A stretch of 64,000 nt of DNA from Thelephora terrestris (Eukaryota > Basidiomycota > Agaricomycetes > Thelephorales > Thelephoraceae), in assembly GCA_015956445.1 (NCBI GenBank), contig WIUZ02000013.1:434001-498000 (forward strand), read 5' to 3'. Positions 63,259-64,000 of this stretch are shown piece by piece. Position numbers and translations under genes: made by a program. Numbering within the stretch: position 1 is the first letter of the stretch; each line of letters opens with the position of its first letter. Below the pieces are notes generated by a model. The model was not told the origin of the DNA, made no database searches, and worked only from the letters and a program-made list of their open reading frames with translations.

Positions 63259-64000
63259 TGTCAGGGTTGTAGGCCTGCTTACTGTTTGTGGGGCGCTAGA
63301 GGATTAGCAGCGGGGTGAGGGGTGTCGGGTCTGACTTTGAAGGGAGTTCCGGGTGTAGAGACGAGGGGAGGTGGGATATCAAGAGAGAGAGGTGACTCGG
63401 TTTGATAGGGGTGTACGGGTGAGTGGTAGTCTTGGCAGAACTGGCTGAGTTGCTGCACAAAGGGTTCAAAGTCTTGGTCGCTAAGGCGTTCGAAATTGAC
63501 GAGATATTCTATAACCGAATAAGGTAATTCAGTAGGGACTTCCCACCAAAGAATGATGATAGCAGGAGAATGGGTATGGATGTTAGTGGTGAGGTGAACA
63601 CGTGGGGAGGGGAAGTAGAAGGCTGGGCTGATACTGAAGTAGACGGTCGCGAGGACACTCTCAGTAAGATCTGAATTCCAAAGGAATTGGTGATCTGCCC
63701 CTAGGAGAAAGGGAGGAGTGGTGACTCCGGCGTCGAGTGCTGCAAAGGGTCGGTAGTAAGGGAAATGGGTGAGTAAACCGGCGGTTCGGTTTACTTGAAG
63801 ACTTCTGATGAGTTTATACTCCCAGATAGATCTCCTAGCGTCAGGAATAACCGGGCGCTGAACTGGACTTGTAGAGGGGAAGGGATTTGGAGCACTGAAC
63901 ATACACTAGCAGGAGGATTCCTGCTGAAATGAGTTTAGAAGGGGGTAAGACGTGAGAAGAATTCCTCAGCTTACTTTTATTCAGGTTGTGGTTAGAGGAG
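63259..64000 (+). mobile_element. LTR-A copy 3, truncated by the window end
   Basis: It starts TGTCAGGGTTGTAGGCC, identical in form to copy 1 at 18052, preceded by GATGT. It contains an intact minus-strand 207-aa gene and the start of the promoter region. Whether it is solo or part of a full element cannot be seen. Confidence 0.75.
63279..63902 (-). CDS. LTR-A 207-aa family protein, intact copy
   Basis: One frame without intron, ATG at 63900-63902, 207 residues. It begins MFSAPNPFPSTSPVQRPVI and ends PAANPLAPHKQ. The middle has aromatic, hydrophobic segments (HFPYYRPFAALDAG, SPAFYFPSPRVHL, AIIILWWEVPTELPYS) and a helical FERLSDQDFEPFVQQL. The N- and C-tails are Pro/Ser-rich. There is no signal peptide and no recognised domain. 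It is the reference copy showing where the gypsy element entered copy 1. It probably belongs to the retrotransposon's LTR; role unknown. Confidence 0.7.
   Translation of the reverse strand: MFSAPNPFPSTSPVQRPVIPDARRSIWEYKLIRSLQVNRTAGLLTHFPYYRPFAALDAGVTTPPFLLGADHQFLWNSDLTESVLATVYFSISPAFYFPSPRVHLTTNIHTHSPAIIILWWEVPTELPYSVIEYLVNFERLSDQDFEPFVQQLSQFCQDYHSPVHPYQTESPLSLDIPPPLVSTPGTPFKVRPDTPHPAANPLAPHKQ

Noticed and set aside
1-64000. CRISPR arrays, tRNA or rRNA genes
   Set aside because: No regularly spaced repeats with unique spacers, and no cloverleaf or rRNA sequence noticed; the tandem arrays are minisatellites.

Overview
The window looks like nuclear DNA of an agaricomycete (basidiomycete) fungus. 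The genes have many short introns of about 45-75 bp with GT..AG borders. The conserved genes are fungal (PPT1, a PAQR/HlyIII protein, NDUFS4, a CSC1/DUF221 channel). The mobile elements include a KDZ transposase with a CxC2-type cysteine cluster and a Gag-protease plus RT-RNaseH-integrase Ty3/gypsy element. No genus is assigned.

Layout. (1) About 1-12.05 kb is ordinary gene space, all on +: the 3' end of PPT1 (2-436), a four-exon PAQR membrane protein (3350-4445), a five-exon NDUFS4 complex I subunit (6073-6817) and a many-exon CSC1-like channel (about 6992-12054). (2) From 12.9 kb to the window end it is a nested transposon island. I rebuilt its order from target-site duplications (TSDs) and from reading frames that close up when inserts are removed in thought.

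The most unusual material is a family of 2.3-2.9 kb units with TGTCA...TGACA ends and 5-bp TSDs, which I read as solo long terminal repeats that carry spliced protein genes. LTR-B copy 1 (12890-15821, TSD TATTG) holds a clean six-exon 493-aa gene. LTR-A copies (18052-50489, TSD GGTTT; 57997-60305, TSD CATAT; 63259 to the window end) carry a divergent gene pair. A second LTR-B copy starts at 62025 and is itself split by LTR-A copy 3.

LTR-A copy 1 is interrupted by a 30,050-bp Ty3/gypsy insertion (18146-48195, minus strand, 4-bp TSD CCGG, 1366-bp LTRs). Its order is 5' LTR, 2558-aa Gag-protease, a pyrimidine-rich 2.36-kb spacer, 1181-aa RT-RNaseH-integrase, small ORFs in the env position, 3' LTR. 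One of those small ORFs is in turn split by an 11,109-bp KDZ DNA transposon (21340-32448, 7-bp duplication CATACTG, 1309-bp terminal inverted repeats). The KDZ element carries three apparently intact spliced genes: a 1069-aa transposase, a 675-aa partner and a 345-aa proline-rich protein with an RNase H1 N-terminal-like end. The two outermost genes end inside the inverted repeats.

To the right lies a decayed Tc1/mariner-like (DDE_3) element (50682-55408) with about 340-bp inverted repeats, a transposase broken by a minisatellite-bearing insert, and a second gene on the opposite strand. A relative of that second gene (about 57.87-62.02 kb) is split by three elements: LTR-A copy 2, a CACTA-type fold-back element (60356-61057, TSD GGT) and LTR-B copy 2. 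All calls come from reading the sequence; no database search was run.
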